From NCBI GenBank assembly GCA_012934845.2, contig WNNJ02000655.1:35828-99827 (forward strand): a stretch of DNA of 64,000 nucleotides. Direction: 5' to 3'. This document shows positions 43,101 to 50,989 of the stretch, piece after piece. Positions within the stretch are counted from its first letter, which is position 1, and each line of letters starts with the position of its first letter. A program made the position numbers and the translations under genes. This DNA is from Pomphorhynchus laevis (lineage: Eukaryota; Acanthocephala; Palaeacanthocephala; Echinorhynchida; Pomphorhynchidae). Below the pieces are notes generated by a model that had not been told where the DNA came from, made no database searches, and saw nothing but the letters and a program-made list of their open reading frames with translations.

Positions 43101-46100
43101 ATAAGAGAGAATCGAGTTATAGTTGGTTTACAATTTTGTATGTCTATAAATTATTGCTTACTTATCCTTCTGTTGACATCATTGTTTCAAAGTTTTATTA
43201 GCCTGATTCTTTGTATTCTCGGTTTATCCATTAAATAGAAATATTACCCGTTTTGATGTGACACGTTTAATATCTTTTCAAGATCCATATTAAAGTTTAA
43301 CACTGAAACTTTTCCATCCGCACATTTCTGCTTTCATCTGTTTACTGCTCAATTTCAATCATCGCGATTGCTATAAACTCTCCATATTAATTTTTAAAAC
43401 GATCAAATCCCGATATTTTAATGTCTTGCTCGTCCAATCAATCTCTACTGGCAAAATTCATTAATGTTGAACTTATTATCTCACAAAAATACATAAATAT
43501 CAGTGAATAATACATTTCACTGTTCACAATTTGAATACCGTAAACATTACTCAACTCTCAAAGCAGTAAACCTCTGAAATTTTAAAATAGAAATTCGTAA
43601 TTTGTTAATTAATATTTTGTAAAATTGAGATAATTAAATAATTGAGATAATTTATTGTCTAAGAGATGCAGCTTTATCTGTTATCTTATGAACTTGTACA
43701 AAGACAGTCTTGTTTCCGTTAAAACTGTTTGTGTATGTTTTATTCACTTATTGATATAGTATCGTTACCCATCATGTATACTTAAAACACGCATGAAATA
43801 TACGTATTTGCAGACACAATAATAATTCGCAAAATAGATAAAGACGTTTATTAATTAATTTGCAAGTAATTAATTATAATTAATTTTGTCTGTCTTTCGC
43901 AGATTCATATTTTATCTACAACGATCGAAATTACATTACACCGATCAATTCCGACAGTGAATGTCAACTTCCATTTACTCTAAATTGTAAGCATTGTGTT
44001 CATTGTGATAATCGTAATTGTTTTATTGGTTTTATATTTTTAAACTAAATGTGTTTATCACTGAAACTGGGCAACTAATTTACTTAAATAAATTAAATTC
44101 GAATAATTTATTATATTTTATATATGAATTTATGTAAAATACTTTCTAACATCATCGATACTAAAAATATTTAATAATTTATCACGACATGTGCTTAATC
44201 TGACAGAAATTATACGGAAAGGAAATAGGCTCGTAATGAGTTAGAGTCTAAAATGTAAAATCAGTGTTAATCATTGTTGCAATAAAATACAAAAGAATAC
44301 AAATTGAATTGTATGAAGGTAGTTACTGATTAAGATATAGAGCAGTCAATACAGGATTTGGTAAACCGAATTTTTTTACAATTTCGGTTTAGATGATTGC
44401 CAATTAATATTTAATTGATATTATTTATTGTCATTTTATTATTTTTAACTAATTTGCATGCAAAAAAATCATATTTATAAAGACACGTAGCATATTTTCA
44501 TCTAAAGTACTGAAATTCTTCCAGATAAAAATAATTATTATTAAATTTTATTAAAAAATTATAAATGTATACCTTTTTGTGTAAAATCACAAAGTTAAAA
44601 GAGCTAATGTTCAAAATATATTGTAATATTAAAATATACTTAAAATATAATAAAATAATGTAATATATGAAATATTTTTAAGTACATGCTTTTTATCAGT
44701 TTTTATTGATTTGTGGAACAACTACTTAAGTTGTTGAAAAATTCGAATTAGAATATTATATATGGTTATATATGTCTTTACTAAAACACTTGTAATAAAA
44801 CATTTATGACTGTCATCGAAAATATACTTTTATTTTTTTACACGTTTTTTTAATTTTTGTATATTTTATATTTAATAAATTTTTAGATATATTTTACACC
44901 TCTTTGTTTAAAATATTTATTTGTTTATTATTAAGATGACGATAAAATATTCAATAGTTACGGTGAAAAAACTGCAATCGCAGTGACTTTATTTATCTCT
45001 ATGACACTTATCGCGATTCATTTACTTTTGATGACATATGCATACGTGAGTTACATTTAAGGCTTTTGGAAAATATGATTTTAATGCAAGATTATAATAT
45101 CGGTTGTTCAAATTCTCAAGACAGTGTGTTTTATATTGTTCAATTGTCGTAATATAAAATATGGCTTTATATTTGGATTTAGCCTTTGATATTTTGTTCT
45201 GGTCAAGTATCGAGCGAACGTTCATATACGTCATTGTATTTAATCACTTAGCTTGATAGTAAAGTCCAAGATCAGCCAGTGATGAAATTTACTCCTACAA
45301 AAACGCCAGCAAAATACAGTGAATAATAAAAGCAACTGAACGTTAGTTACTTAGCCTTGCAGTTTTATCGGCGTGTGCAATCACTATACGATCGTGAAGA
45401 ACGTCATATTTTTAGATAAGACGTTAAATATACCTTATCAATAGATTCGCTATAAATATAACGTATATTTTATTAGTATATAATATAATATAATTATAAT
45501 ATTATATACTAATGATAATTATTATTAAATATTAATAATATCAATAAATGATACTTTTTAGAAAGTTTATGCTATTTATAAATTGTTACATTTTATTTAA
45601 AATATTTATCATTTTTGATTAAAGCGCATATATAGATGCCCTTATTAAAAATTGACGTTTTCGGGTTGATACTTCTCGGTTAGATGCTTGAATTAAATTC
45701 ATAACTGAATGTACCATTCTCAAATAATCACTGGTTATACCTTTCTACAATAAAATAAAATAGAATAACAAAATAAAATAGAATATTTATTAGAAATAAT
45801 AGAATAAAACGAACCAAATAATAATAAACAGAACCAATTATTTAAATCATGTTAGTGGATTATCAAACATTATAACATTTAATAATATTTTGTTGATTTA
45901 TAATTCTTCATTATAAGAAAAAATGTATTAGACAAAATTCTAAACAAAATTTAATTTATTAAATAACAGACAATGCATCATAATAAGGATTAGAGGTCAT
46001 CAGGAAGAACTGCTATGTTATCATGTTTCGGCCCCTATTAATCGACCCAGCATAGCAGTGGGCCCAAATACGCGCTAATGACGTATTTCCTCTGATGAAA

Positions 46101-47621
46101 TCTGATAATCTAGTGTACCGTATTCGAATACAAAACATATTGTTTATTATCCATAAAAAATTTCGGTTAGCAGTTTAAATAAATTTTTAATAATATTTTA
46201 TTGTTTATCTTTTATTTTGATAAATTATAAAAAATATTAGACTTGTTTGAAATAATTATAATAATCATTATAAATAATTATAAAATAGTGTAAGTTTTGA
46301 ATTAATTAAAAACTAATAAAATTGTGTAATGATATCCTCCAAGATATATTTTGACGAAACATTTTAAAAGTGTTATAATCCTCATAATATAGGGGAAATG
46401 AAATAGAATTTATATTATTCTTAGCAAAATAAAATACATAAGAATAAGTGCCGATTAAACATTAAACGAAGAGTCCCAGCTATTTTTATGTAAAATCTTT
46501 ATATCTAGCATTGTCAATTTTTATAAATAATATCTAATAAATAGGCAAACCTGTGGTTAAATGTTTTTATCTTTAACATAACAATTAAAATAACTAAAAT
46601 TATTTAATTCATATTGCTATATTTTTATATTAATATTTATATATTTATTTTAAAATAATATATTTGTTTTATATAATGATACCTATGTTATAAATCACAA
46701 AAATCTTTATTTAAGATTTAATTTCTGTTATCATAATCAAATTAAATTAGGTTCAAATTATGTTTGTATTTTATTATTACAATTTTTATGAACTGATCAA
46801 TGTGCAAATTTAATGAATATTACAACCTTGAGCTTAGGATTAATGTAAAGATAACTGATTTTAAAAAATTCAAAATTTTTAAATCTTTAATTTAATTAAG
46901 ATTTATATTTTGGCAATTTTTAAAATAAAAATTGTCTTAATCTTAAAATAAGAATTGTATAACTCAGTTCTTGTATAAAAAGATTAATATTATGATGTTT
47001 TTGAATATATATATATCGGATATCATAATGAGGAACTGCTATGTTATCATGTTTCAATCCCTATTCCTTAACCCATCATAGCAGCGCCGCCAAATACATG
47101 CTAATAAGAAACGTCAAACAAGGAAGCAAGCCAAGTTCTTTGTTTCCTAAAAAACGTTATCGTATTATTAACCGTAATTACTATATTATATATAGTATTT
47201 ATATTATATTATCGATGCCATAGATGTTTACTCAGCGATAAAAGCCACGTTTGCGGAATGTGATAAATTCTACATAATTGTAGAATTTTACTTATTTTTT
47301 AATTATTATACATTTTCTAGTAAAAATCAAATAAAAATCAAATTTAAAATTACAAAATATCTATATGACATTTATATTTACTGTTTCATTAGCGATTGTA
47401 GCGATTAAAGAAATATAATTAATGAATTTGATACCGTCAAATCACAAGCAAACATTCATGACGTTTTAGCTTTTTGGTGTTTTTACAACATTTTTTGAAT
47501 ATTTTAGAGTCAACGTGATTATATAAAGAAAACGTTTGGTAGTGATAATGTATCAAGTCAAGTTTCAACACCTTCAACGAATGATATTAGTTTAGAATCG
47601 TTAAGTTCTTCTGTCAGTTGA
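14615..47621 (+). CDS. Micro-exon gene encoding an unrecognised type I membrane protein
   Basis: At least 14 GT-AG exons: 14615-14669 (ATG), 15322-15371, 15436-15485 (3' end uncertain), 16526-16582, 19303-19359, 23669-23728, 32879-32935, 34854-34901, 35972-36034, 38148-38204, 39551-39607, 40755-40854, 43903-43986, 44936-45045, 47508-47621 (TGA). Seven of the middle exons are 57, 60 or 63 nt and all from 16526 to 39607 start and end in phase 0, so each adds a whole block of 16-21 residues. Exons 1-2 give a signal peptide (FAFMLVTTHIGGLLASFTC) and an NQT glycosylation site. The ectodomain blocks are short amphipathic segments such as NCAEYRKYLNLDNMKEFLD and EYRKYFVEYLKLYKLPLEK. The 44936 exon carries one membrane helix (AIAVTLFISMTLIAIHLLLM), and the last exon a Ser-rich tail. 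The design recalls flatworm micro-exon genes; the protein itself is unknown to me. Confidence 0.72.
15055..15300 (+). mobile_element. Terminal fragment of the A+T-rich retroelement
   Basis: Starts with the family's CTAATCCTTATTCTGATGTATCG terminal region and ends with ATACGTAGACTCAGTTAGCTGATTTG, the repeated outer end also seen at 20.36, 25.71, 27.58, 41.35 and 41.58 kb. It lies in the first long intron of the micro-exon gene. Confidence 0.6.
17470..17660 (-). ncRNA. Hammerhead-type ribozyme element (intronic)
   Basis: On the minus strand: CTGATGA at 17532-17526, a perfect 4-bp stem II with CAAA loop (GACT...AGTC), GAAA at 17513-17510, a perfect 7-bp stem III (CAGCATA/TATGCTG), then U-U at 17486-17485 and a 4-bp stem I including one G-U pair. 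The implied cleavage triplet is GUU, weaker than GUC. Upstream on the same strand are hairpins (GTGCTGCAC.../GTGCAGCAG and CTAGTACA.../TGTACTAG) resembling those of the 22-kb and 50-kb elements. All conserved core positions are present; activity is inferred. Confidence 0.6.
18190..18525. repeat. Degenerate ~20-26-bp minisatellite
   Basis: Many imperfect units built on TTTTAGTTCTCCGCAACC, with variants such as TTTTAGTGCTCGTCAACC and TTTTAGTTCTTCGCAACT. It lies in an intron of the micro-exon gene. No coding potential is evident. Confidence 0.75.
19060..19154. repeat. (AT)n microsatellite
   Basis: About 90 bases of almost uninterrupted TA dinucleotide, preceded by ATTAATAT stretches. It can form cruciform or slipped structures; its exact length is likely polymorphic. 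Confidence 0.95.
19652..19672 (+). other. Candidate 21-nt micro-exon of the membrane-protein gene
   Basis: Between ctatttcag and gtgata, 21 bases read EKENIEK in phase 0-0, like the neighbouring exon at 19303. Short enough to arise by chance; the donor is only fair. Confidence 0.3.
20340..21110 (-). pseudogene. Reverse-oriented A+T-rich retroelement copy
   Basis: From the outer end AGCTAACTGAGTCTACGTATTT (20.36 kb), through the tail module (GAGGTCATCATGAGGAACTC, CATAGCAGCGGGGCC), into minus-strand RT remnants matching IVKYINQHNN, HEHSCI and a YIDD-like region near 21.0 kb. Multiple stops and deletions. It sits inside an intron of the micro-exon gene and abuts the inverted block starting at 21.12 kb. 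Confidence 0.7.
21120..21790. mobile_element. Chimeric retroelement fragment, inverted twin of the 8.65-9.38 kb block
   Basis: Shares the same unusual fusion of RT head, inverted tail and side sequence with 8.65-9.38 kb, in opposite orientation (for example GAACACATGTTCTAACATTTAAA and AATGCGTCATTAGCATGTAT). Because the fusion itself is shared, the two are copies of one rearranged parent rather than independent truncations. Confidence 0.72.
21785..22020 (-). mobile_element. Second short copy of the RT head region
   Basis: A tandem repeat of the preceding segment: TCCATATATTTATATTTATTTGATGG, the TNLD/ISEAL region on the minus strand, and CATTCCTTTTGTGTGTAC (EQTKG equivalent). Degenerate. Confidence 0.6.
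22063..22345 (+). mobile_element. Foldback element carrying a hammerhead-like core
   Basis: Opens with GAGTGAGACCAATCCGCGTG, the terminal repeat of the 9.75-kb element. Arms 22090-22146 and 22288-22344 are inverted repeats of ~57 bases. The plus strand holds CTGATGA (22274-22280), a perfect stem II (GTCAT TGTG ATGAC), GAAA (22295-22298) and a perfect stem III (CGGTA/TACCG) followed by UU. Stem I is not flush: GGCA and TGCC are separated from the cleavage site by CTTTCG. The left arm carries a reverse copy in which stem II is lost. Hairpins AGTGCT/AGCACT and ACCAGAA/TTCTGGT lie between. Confidence 0.6.
23985..24640 (-). pseudogene. Non-LTR retrotransposon remnant
   Basis: A G+C-richer insertion in an intron. 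The minus strand encodes LARNLNRVEMLLYTKRL... and TDVPQDSPLSPILYPAASLV, a damaged form of the GVPQGSPLSPxLF block of non-LTR RTs, with frame breaks. The plus-strand edge GGTCCAGCGGAATCTGAGCC...AACACGCCGC recurs at 63.52-63.57 kb, marking an element end. Clade cannot be told. Confidence 0.65.
25205..25735 (+). pseudogene. RT C-terminal fragment of the A+T-rich retroelement
   Basis: Reads SEQIYPGNLILNKTN, IHLDMNIKLTAI then a stop, INLYRKDGIFKFIRN, HEHSCIPYNIKYNTL and FKQGYNKNVIKL, then jumps to the tail (CTCCTGATGACCAGGAGG, with a short duplication) and the outer end ATACGTAGACTTAGTTAGCT. 5'-truncated and stop-containing. Confidence 0.75.
25810..25845 (+). other. Candidate 36-nt micro-exon of the membrane-protein gene
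   Basis: A ttttatag acceptor and a gtatgt donor bound 36 bases reading VLNDIFILDYVH in phase 0-0. It fits the frame between the exons at 23669 and 32879. Confidence 0.4.
26250..26296 (+). other. Possible exon YLKNNDLFTYKSITT, phase inconsistent
   Basis: A strong pyrimidine-rich acceptor (ttccctgcag) precedes an open stretch starting YLKNNDLFTYKSITT, similar in flavour to the other modules. The nearest GT donor (gttgca) would leave two extra bases, which does not fit the next phase-0 exon. It may be an alternative exon or chance. Confidence 0.2.
27962..27991 (+). other. Candidate 30-nt micro-exon of the membrane-protein gene
   Basis: A long pyrimidine tract and ttgtag acceptor, then 30 bases reading SGFSFLNIRH in phase 0-0, then gtatgt. 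Good splice signals for such a short segment. Confidence 0.42.
30113..30361 (-). other. Open reading frame of unknown origin in an intron
   Basis: Minus-strand frame of 82 codons (NKENTYMIDEESIDANECM, WKEFKGQRILIQSALIEKRI) with ordinary-looking amino-acid composition and higher G+C than its surroundings. I recognise no domain. It is not bounded by convincing splice sites. It may be an exon of a nested antisense gene or an old transposon fragment. Confidence 0.2.
31156..31176 (+). other. Candidate 21-nt micro-exon of the membrane-protein gene
   Basis: Bases reading YKSLVYD lie between tatttag and a consensus gtaagt donor, in phase 0-0. The donor is as good as those of the firm exons. Confidence 0.42.
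31940..32640 (-). repeat. Dimeric ~525-bp repeat containing a hammerhead ribozyme motif
   Basis: Two partial units head-to-tail: 31945-32100 (ACTACTGGTAACG, AAGAAAGACTTTCAATA, TATAAACCTGCATGCTTTTT, GGAAGCTTAGCCCG) recurs at 32472-32640 with substitutions. The segment between (32100-32460) completes the first unit and the second is cut off. The ribozyme motif sits at the downstream edge of each shared block, and only the first is recognisable. The layout resembles head-to-tail retrozyme-like dimers. It lies in an intron of the micro-exon gene. Confidence 0.65.
32094..32171 (-). ncRNA. Hammerhead-type ribozyme motif with one core substitution
   Basis: Minus strand: stem I is 6 bp (ACCACA, 32171-32166, with TGTGGT, 32099-32094); CTGATGA is 32165-32159; stem II is GACC (32158-32155) with GGTC (32130-32127) enclosing a further CCACC/GGTGG hairpin; then AAAA (32126-32123) where GAAA is expected; then a short stem III (CG.../CGT) with an internal CCCC/GGGG hairpin; then GUC ending at 32100. 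The cleavage site would be 32100/32099. The single G-to-A change at the G12 position should strongly reduce catalysis. Confidence 0.65.
35150..35720. repeat. Three ~200-bp tandem units
   Basis: Units start near 35150, 35349 and 35551 with AATTAATTTTTGTAAGAAAC, each followed by ACCTATAATGCTTTGCC and TTTTGCAATGACTTAATGTC. The third is diverged. They lie in the intron between the exons at 34854 and 35972. Confidence 0.85.
36035..38147. other. Intron with a G+C-richer unidentified block
   Basis: Mostly A+T-rich intron. 37240-37580 is distinctly G+C-richer (GGTCGCACGCCATACTGAATCTC, CCACATCACTCGATCC). A related CCACATCACTTGAGTTCTGC stretch lies at 41.42 kb, so it is probably an old SINE-like or transposon remnant. 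No coding block recognised. Confidence 0.4.
41340..42660 (-). mobile_element. Best-preserved copy of the A+T-rich Penelope-type retroelement
   Basis: Reading on the minus strand from about 42.6 kb: broken RT head, then an open frame (42481-41927) with SSPIIADLFLSF (just upstream, partly before its first Met), FRYIDDICVFNSNNF (intact catalytic YIDD), ISEHIYPESLILNKTN, YLDMNIKL, HEHSCIPYNIKYNTL and a stop after FLWMDNK. The tail module follows (to about 41.76 kb), then the outer end TACGTAGACTTAGTTAGCTG at 41.58 kb; a second outer end is at 41.35 kb. The head is damaged, so it is unlikely to be autonomous. Confidence 0.78.
42855..43105. repeat. Pyrimidine-rich tract switching to purine-rich
   Basis: 42855-43010 is a degenerate run of TTTACCCCCTT/TTATCCCC-like words almost free of G. 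From about 43010 the same strand turns purine-rich (AAAGGTTGTGTACTAAAGG, AAGTGGGTAAACGAGG). Simple-sequence origin; no ORF. Confidence 0.6.
45640..46620. repeat. Dispersed repeat plus retroelement tail
   Basis: 45650-45760 (GACGTTTTCGGGTTGATACTT... CACTGGTTATACCTTTCTAC) recurs inverted at 57.98-58.09 kb; 45835-45890 recurs at 57.73 and 58.36 kb; 46490-46610 (CTAGCATTGTCAATTTTTATAAA...GGCAAACCTG) recurs at 58.44-58.53 kb. A solitary tail of the A+T-rich retroelement (45965-46170, GGTCATCAGGAAGAACTGCT) is inserted in it. Unclassified repeat; no protein seen. Confidence 0.6.
47020..47110 (+). mobile_element. Solitary tail module of the A+T-rich retroelement
   Basis: AATGAGGAACTGCTATGTTATC...CATCATAGCAGCGCCGCCAAATACATGC matches the tail module. 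It lies in the last intron of the micro-exon gene. No RT sequence is attached. Confidence 0.6.
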
Positions 47622-48860
47622 AGAATAACCATTCCAAAAATGGTTATATGATTGCAGATATATTTATTAAATACAAGTTACCGAAATCAAAAATTTGTTA
47701 TTTTGATTTAATTAATTGTATATGAAATAAGCCGTAAATTAACTTTGAAATTTTAGCAAATCGAAGTAAGGCTAAACGAAAGTAAACTTTCAAAAATATG
47801 AGTTTTTTAAATAAAAAATTAAAAAACAGATGTATAATCAGTTTTTGGTTTTAAACAAAAACAGATTATAATCTCGAAAACCGATCATAAAAATCATGGA
47901 GATATGAATGAGGAAATTCGTGCGATTGAAATTTGAAATATGATCGTGGAAAAAAAACAATCAAAAAGAACAATCTCTTATGTTACAACGCCATCGCACA
48001 TTTACATTTTCCAATTTTCGATCAGAGTTAAATGGTTTATTTAACTCTGACCAAGAGTTAAAAAACGAACTCTTGGTCAGAGTTGTTTTTTTTCTCTGAC
48101 CAAGCAAAAACGAACTGAACCTGGTATAATGGCTAAAATCAAATTTATTTAAAAAATGAAAATACCACATCAACTCGCCGCTAATGCAAAAAAGAGATTC
48201 TAACCACTATTTGAGCGGTGCATCAACTCGCCGCGGCGAGTTGACGCGCAGCCCATTATTCCTTCTATTCAAAGTGGATATGCATGTATCACGATTTTAA
48301 TCAACAAAATTGTCGTCAATTTAAGTCAGACGATATGAATTGTAATTAAAAATACTGATTTTGATTCATTTATTTAATTTTGGATAAGGATCACAAAATA
48401 CAAATTGATTTTATCGATACCTGAACTTTTTTAAATTCTTTCGAGCAAATTGTGCTATGTTTTGCTGATGATTCAAATAACAACAAGCTATATATAAATA
48501 CATCAATATGTATTTGTTGATCCTTTTTCGAAATTTCAAATAAAATTGCGGACAAAAATTTCTCTCCACAATTTCAAACAAAAATTGTACACAGCAATTA
48601 ATTATGTAGATTCCATCATGCATGCGGAAGCTTTCTCGATTACTTTAGTATTTTCTGATGATAAAAAATTCGGGCAAATTTCAGTACTCGTAAGTCTATG
48701 GAATTCTCGAAAAATCTGATTGGAAAAATTTAATTAAATCTCTAAATGCTAAGCGAAATCAATTTTGACGTGGTTCTTTTACAATTAATGCTTACCAATT
48801 ATCATAAGTTAAACCGACATTTATAATTGTAAATATATCAAGTGATAATTAAATGTAATG
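47622..48860. other. 3' flank of the micro-exon gene, with short inverted repeats
   Basis: Between the convergent micro-exon and trehalase genes. An AATAAA near 47811 could end the first transcript. 48043-48059 and 48068-48084 are perfect 17-bp inverted repeats (AACTCTGACCAAGAGTT and complement), with a third partial copy at 48094. 48223-48244 is a perfect 22-bp G+C-rich palindrome whose left half is TCAACTCGCCG; that half also occurs alone at 48169. Confidence 0.7.
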
Positions 48861-48861
48861 A

Positions 48862-48867
48862 TTTATT
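48862..48867 (-). terminator. Polyadenylation signal of trehalase
   Basis: AATAAA on the minus strand about 110 bases beyond the trehalase TAA stop; suitable position for the 3' end of that transcript. Confidence 0.5.
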
Positions 48868-48975
48868 TGTAAATCATTACATTTTTAATAATAAATTATT
48901 AAATCATTAATGACATCACTTTTCTCAAAACAACATAATTATGATGGACATTTCACTAAGCAATTCACGGACGAC

Positions 48976-50628
48976 TTAGTTTTGTGTAGATAGGTACTGC
49001 CCATACTTTGTAATATATTTTAGAGCTACCCCATTAGACCAACCAAATCCGACTTGTACATCATATTCGCCTCCTTCACCAGGATATCCTAGCCGAACAG
49101 CACTATACTTTTCGTACATATTTTTGCTACTACCACTGCTGTACGTATAGTAGTTATTGAATATCCATCTCTGCATTAGATCTAAAGCCATATGTTTACC
49201 CTGATCTTCCTGGTTAAATAGTGCTTCTATCATTATTTCTTGTAGTGGTGACCAGGCATTTGGGAAATCCCACTGCTGTTTTGTATACGTATTAGATGTG
49301 GCAAATCCACCTTCAAAGTCCATGTATCCCGAAAGATTTAGTTGTTTTATCATTTGAAATACATCTTCCTTGCTTCGGCTATGACAATTGGCCCACAATG
49401 GAAAGAAATTTGACATGTACATTTTATAGTGCTTCGCGTTCTCTTCAATATCGAAGTCAAACCATGACATTGATACGGGGTCGTAGAGTATTTCATCAAT
49501 TGCCTGAGCTAGTCGCTCTACTTCACTTTTGTAAAAATTTGCCTTTTCTGTGCTGTTAAAGCTGCCATGAAACTCTTGTAAAGTTCTGGCAACTTTACAC
49601 AGTATGCTATTTAAGCAAACAGGAATAATTTTTGTCGTACGAATACTATATAATTTATCAGTATGAGGCCCACTGTACGCTAACCACCTTGATGAAAAAT
49701 CCCATCCACTTTCGGCAGCTGATGAAATATCAATAAGCACTTGGCCCTTACTTCTGTACGCCCTGATAACGGCTTCTTCGGATGTTTTATAGTCTTCCCA
49801 AAATGACTCAGGTCTTTCATAAGCCATTTTTGTTCGATATTGGAACATATGATGATTTCTCACTCTTATCTGGCGGTGTGCTAACCAGAAGTTATATTCC
49901 TTATCAAGTGTTGCTAGTGAATCTTTGATAAAATCATTATCACTAGTGTGCAATAGATATTCGTTCATCATTAACGTAAGGAACGGAGGTTGTGATCGTT
50001 TAGTATAGTAAACTCTGCCACCATTAGGTACGAATCCGTATGTCTCCACATTTGATAGCATATTTTGAATCATATTTTTGACAGTGCGATTCATATTACA
50101 CGCGAGTAATCCTTGAATTGTCCAATAGCTATCCCAGTAGTAAATCTCTCGGAATCTTCCACCAGGAACAACACTTTCATGAGGCATCTGCAAAAATGTA
50201 CTGCGTTGGCCTTTATCACTACTATTAGCAGCTCGACGAGTAAGATTTTTCCATATGCCGTTAAGGTCAAGAGCGAATCTTCGGAGATTCGCATCCTTGA
50301 TTTTATCTCCAAATGGATCGGGTATCCAATCATCAGGTATAACTTCAGCGAGTTCGTTACCAGGTGGATCAAAATACTTGAAAATAATTTCTCTTACTTT
50401 TGTTGCGTTGTCTAACGCACCTTCGGCAAACAATTCATTATCAAACGCTTCCTTAAAATTCGCAAAATCATCTTTCATTACCAAGTCAACGATTGTTTTT
50501 GAGTCTGTAAATGCTTTACTTTGACCCAATGACAGCAAATAATTGGGATCACAGAAAAAGTCATATTCACATGGTTTATCATAATACGCAAACGCAAGTG
50601 CGACTAATAGAGAAAGGAAAAATAGATT
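48976..50628 (-). CDS. Trehalase (GH37), last exon encoding nearly the whole enzyme
   Basis: Hydrolyses trehalose to two glucoses. The exon encodes 550 residues, ending TAA. It starts at an ttgtatttag acceptor, reading NLFFLSLLVALAFAYYD, the hydrophobic core of a signal peptide with no Met in frame, and a TAG lies in frame just upstream. The initiating ATG must therefore be in a separate upstream exon (higher coordinates) that I could not find. Both family signatures are perfect: PGGRFREIYYWDSYW (about residues 155-169) and QQWDFPNAWSP. The catalytic acid lies in ESGWDFSSRW and the catalytic base in GEGGEYDVQVGFGWSNG. The protein ends at KYGQYLSTQN without a membrane or GPI-type hydrophobic tail, so it should be soluble and secreted. 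Length agrees with animal trehalases. A degenerate foldback element lies about 120 bases upstream, in the intron. Confidence 0.96.
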   Translation of the reverse strand, partial: NLFFLSLLVALAFAYYDKPCEYDFFCDPNYLLSLGQSKAFTDSKTIVDLVMKDDFANFKEAFDNELFAEGALDNATKVREIIFKYFDPPGNELAEVIPDDWIPDPFGDKIKDANLRRFALDLNGIWKNLTRRAANSSDKGQRSTFLQMPHESVVPGGRFREIYYWDSYWTIQGLLACNMNRTVKNMIQNMLSNVETYGFVPNGGRVYYTKRSQPPFLTLMMNEYLLHTSDNDFIKDSLATLDKEYNFWLAHRQIRVRNHHMFQYRTKMAYERPESFWEDYKTSEEAVIRAYRSKGQVLIDISSAAESGWDFSSRWLAYSGPHTDKLYSIRTTKIIPVCLNSILCKVARTLQEFHGSFNSTEKANFYKSEVERLAQAIDEILYDPVSMSWFDFDIEENAKHYKMYMSNFFPLWANCHSRSKEDVFQMIKQLNLSGYMDFEGGFATSNTYTKQQWDFPNAWSPLQEIMIEALFNQEDQGKHMALDLMQRWIFNNYYTYSSGSSKNMYEKYSAVRLGYPGEGGEYDVQVGFGWSNGVALKYITKYGQYLSTQN

Positions 50629-50741
50629 CTAAATACAAAAGATGTTATTAATAAAATAAAATTTTATTTGAAATTGAAATTTTATATAAAATTGTGATCA
50701 AATTTTATTTGATCACACAAATTGAACTCAATTACTGCTAA

Positions 50742-50985
50742 TTCATTGGTGAAGCCGTAGTGCTGGTTTAGCACTCTATAATGTTACTAGTGGCTTTCTA
50801 GTACATCATACACATGATTCGTTTATTGCCGTCCTCTAGTCCTCATCTGCATCCAGCAGTGGGAGAGATCTGGCACTGATGTATCATTGTGATTACGAAA
50901 CGGTATCTAATACTGTTATCGTTTTCTTTCGCGTCGGGCTTAAATGACTGTTAACATAATTCATGCGGAATGGTATCGTTTGGAG
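50742..50985 (+). mobile_element. Foldback-family copy with degenerate hammerhead-like core
   Basis: Matches the 22-kb element: AGTGCTGGTTTAGCACT hairpin, CTAGTACATCATACACATG, CATCTGCATCCAGCAGTGGG, then CTGATGT (50876-50882), a damaged stem II (ATCAT TGTG ATTAC), GAAA (50897-50900), TTTCTTTCG, and the terminal repeat AATTCATGCGGAATGG. The core A-to-T change and the stem II mismatches suggest it is dead. Confidence 0.6.
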
Positions 50986-50989
50986 AAAT

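Noticed and set aside
49296-50524. Plus-strand ORFs opposite trehalase
   Set aside because: They are antisense shadows of the trehalase exon, with no independent signature.
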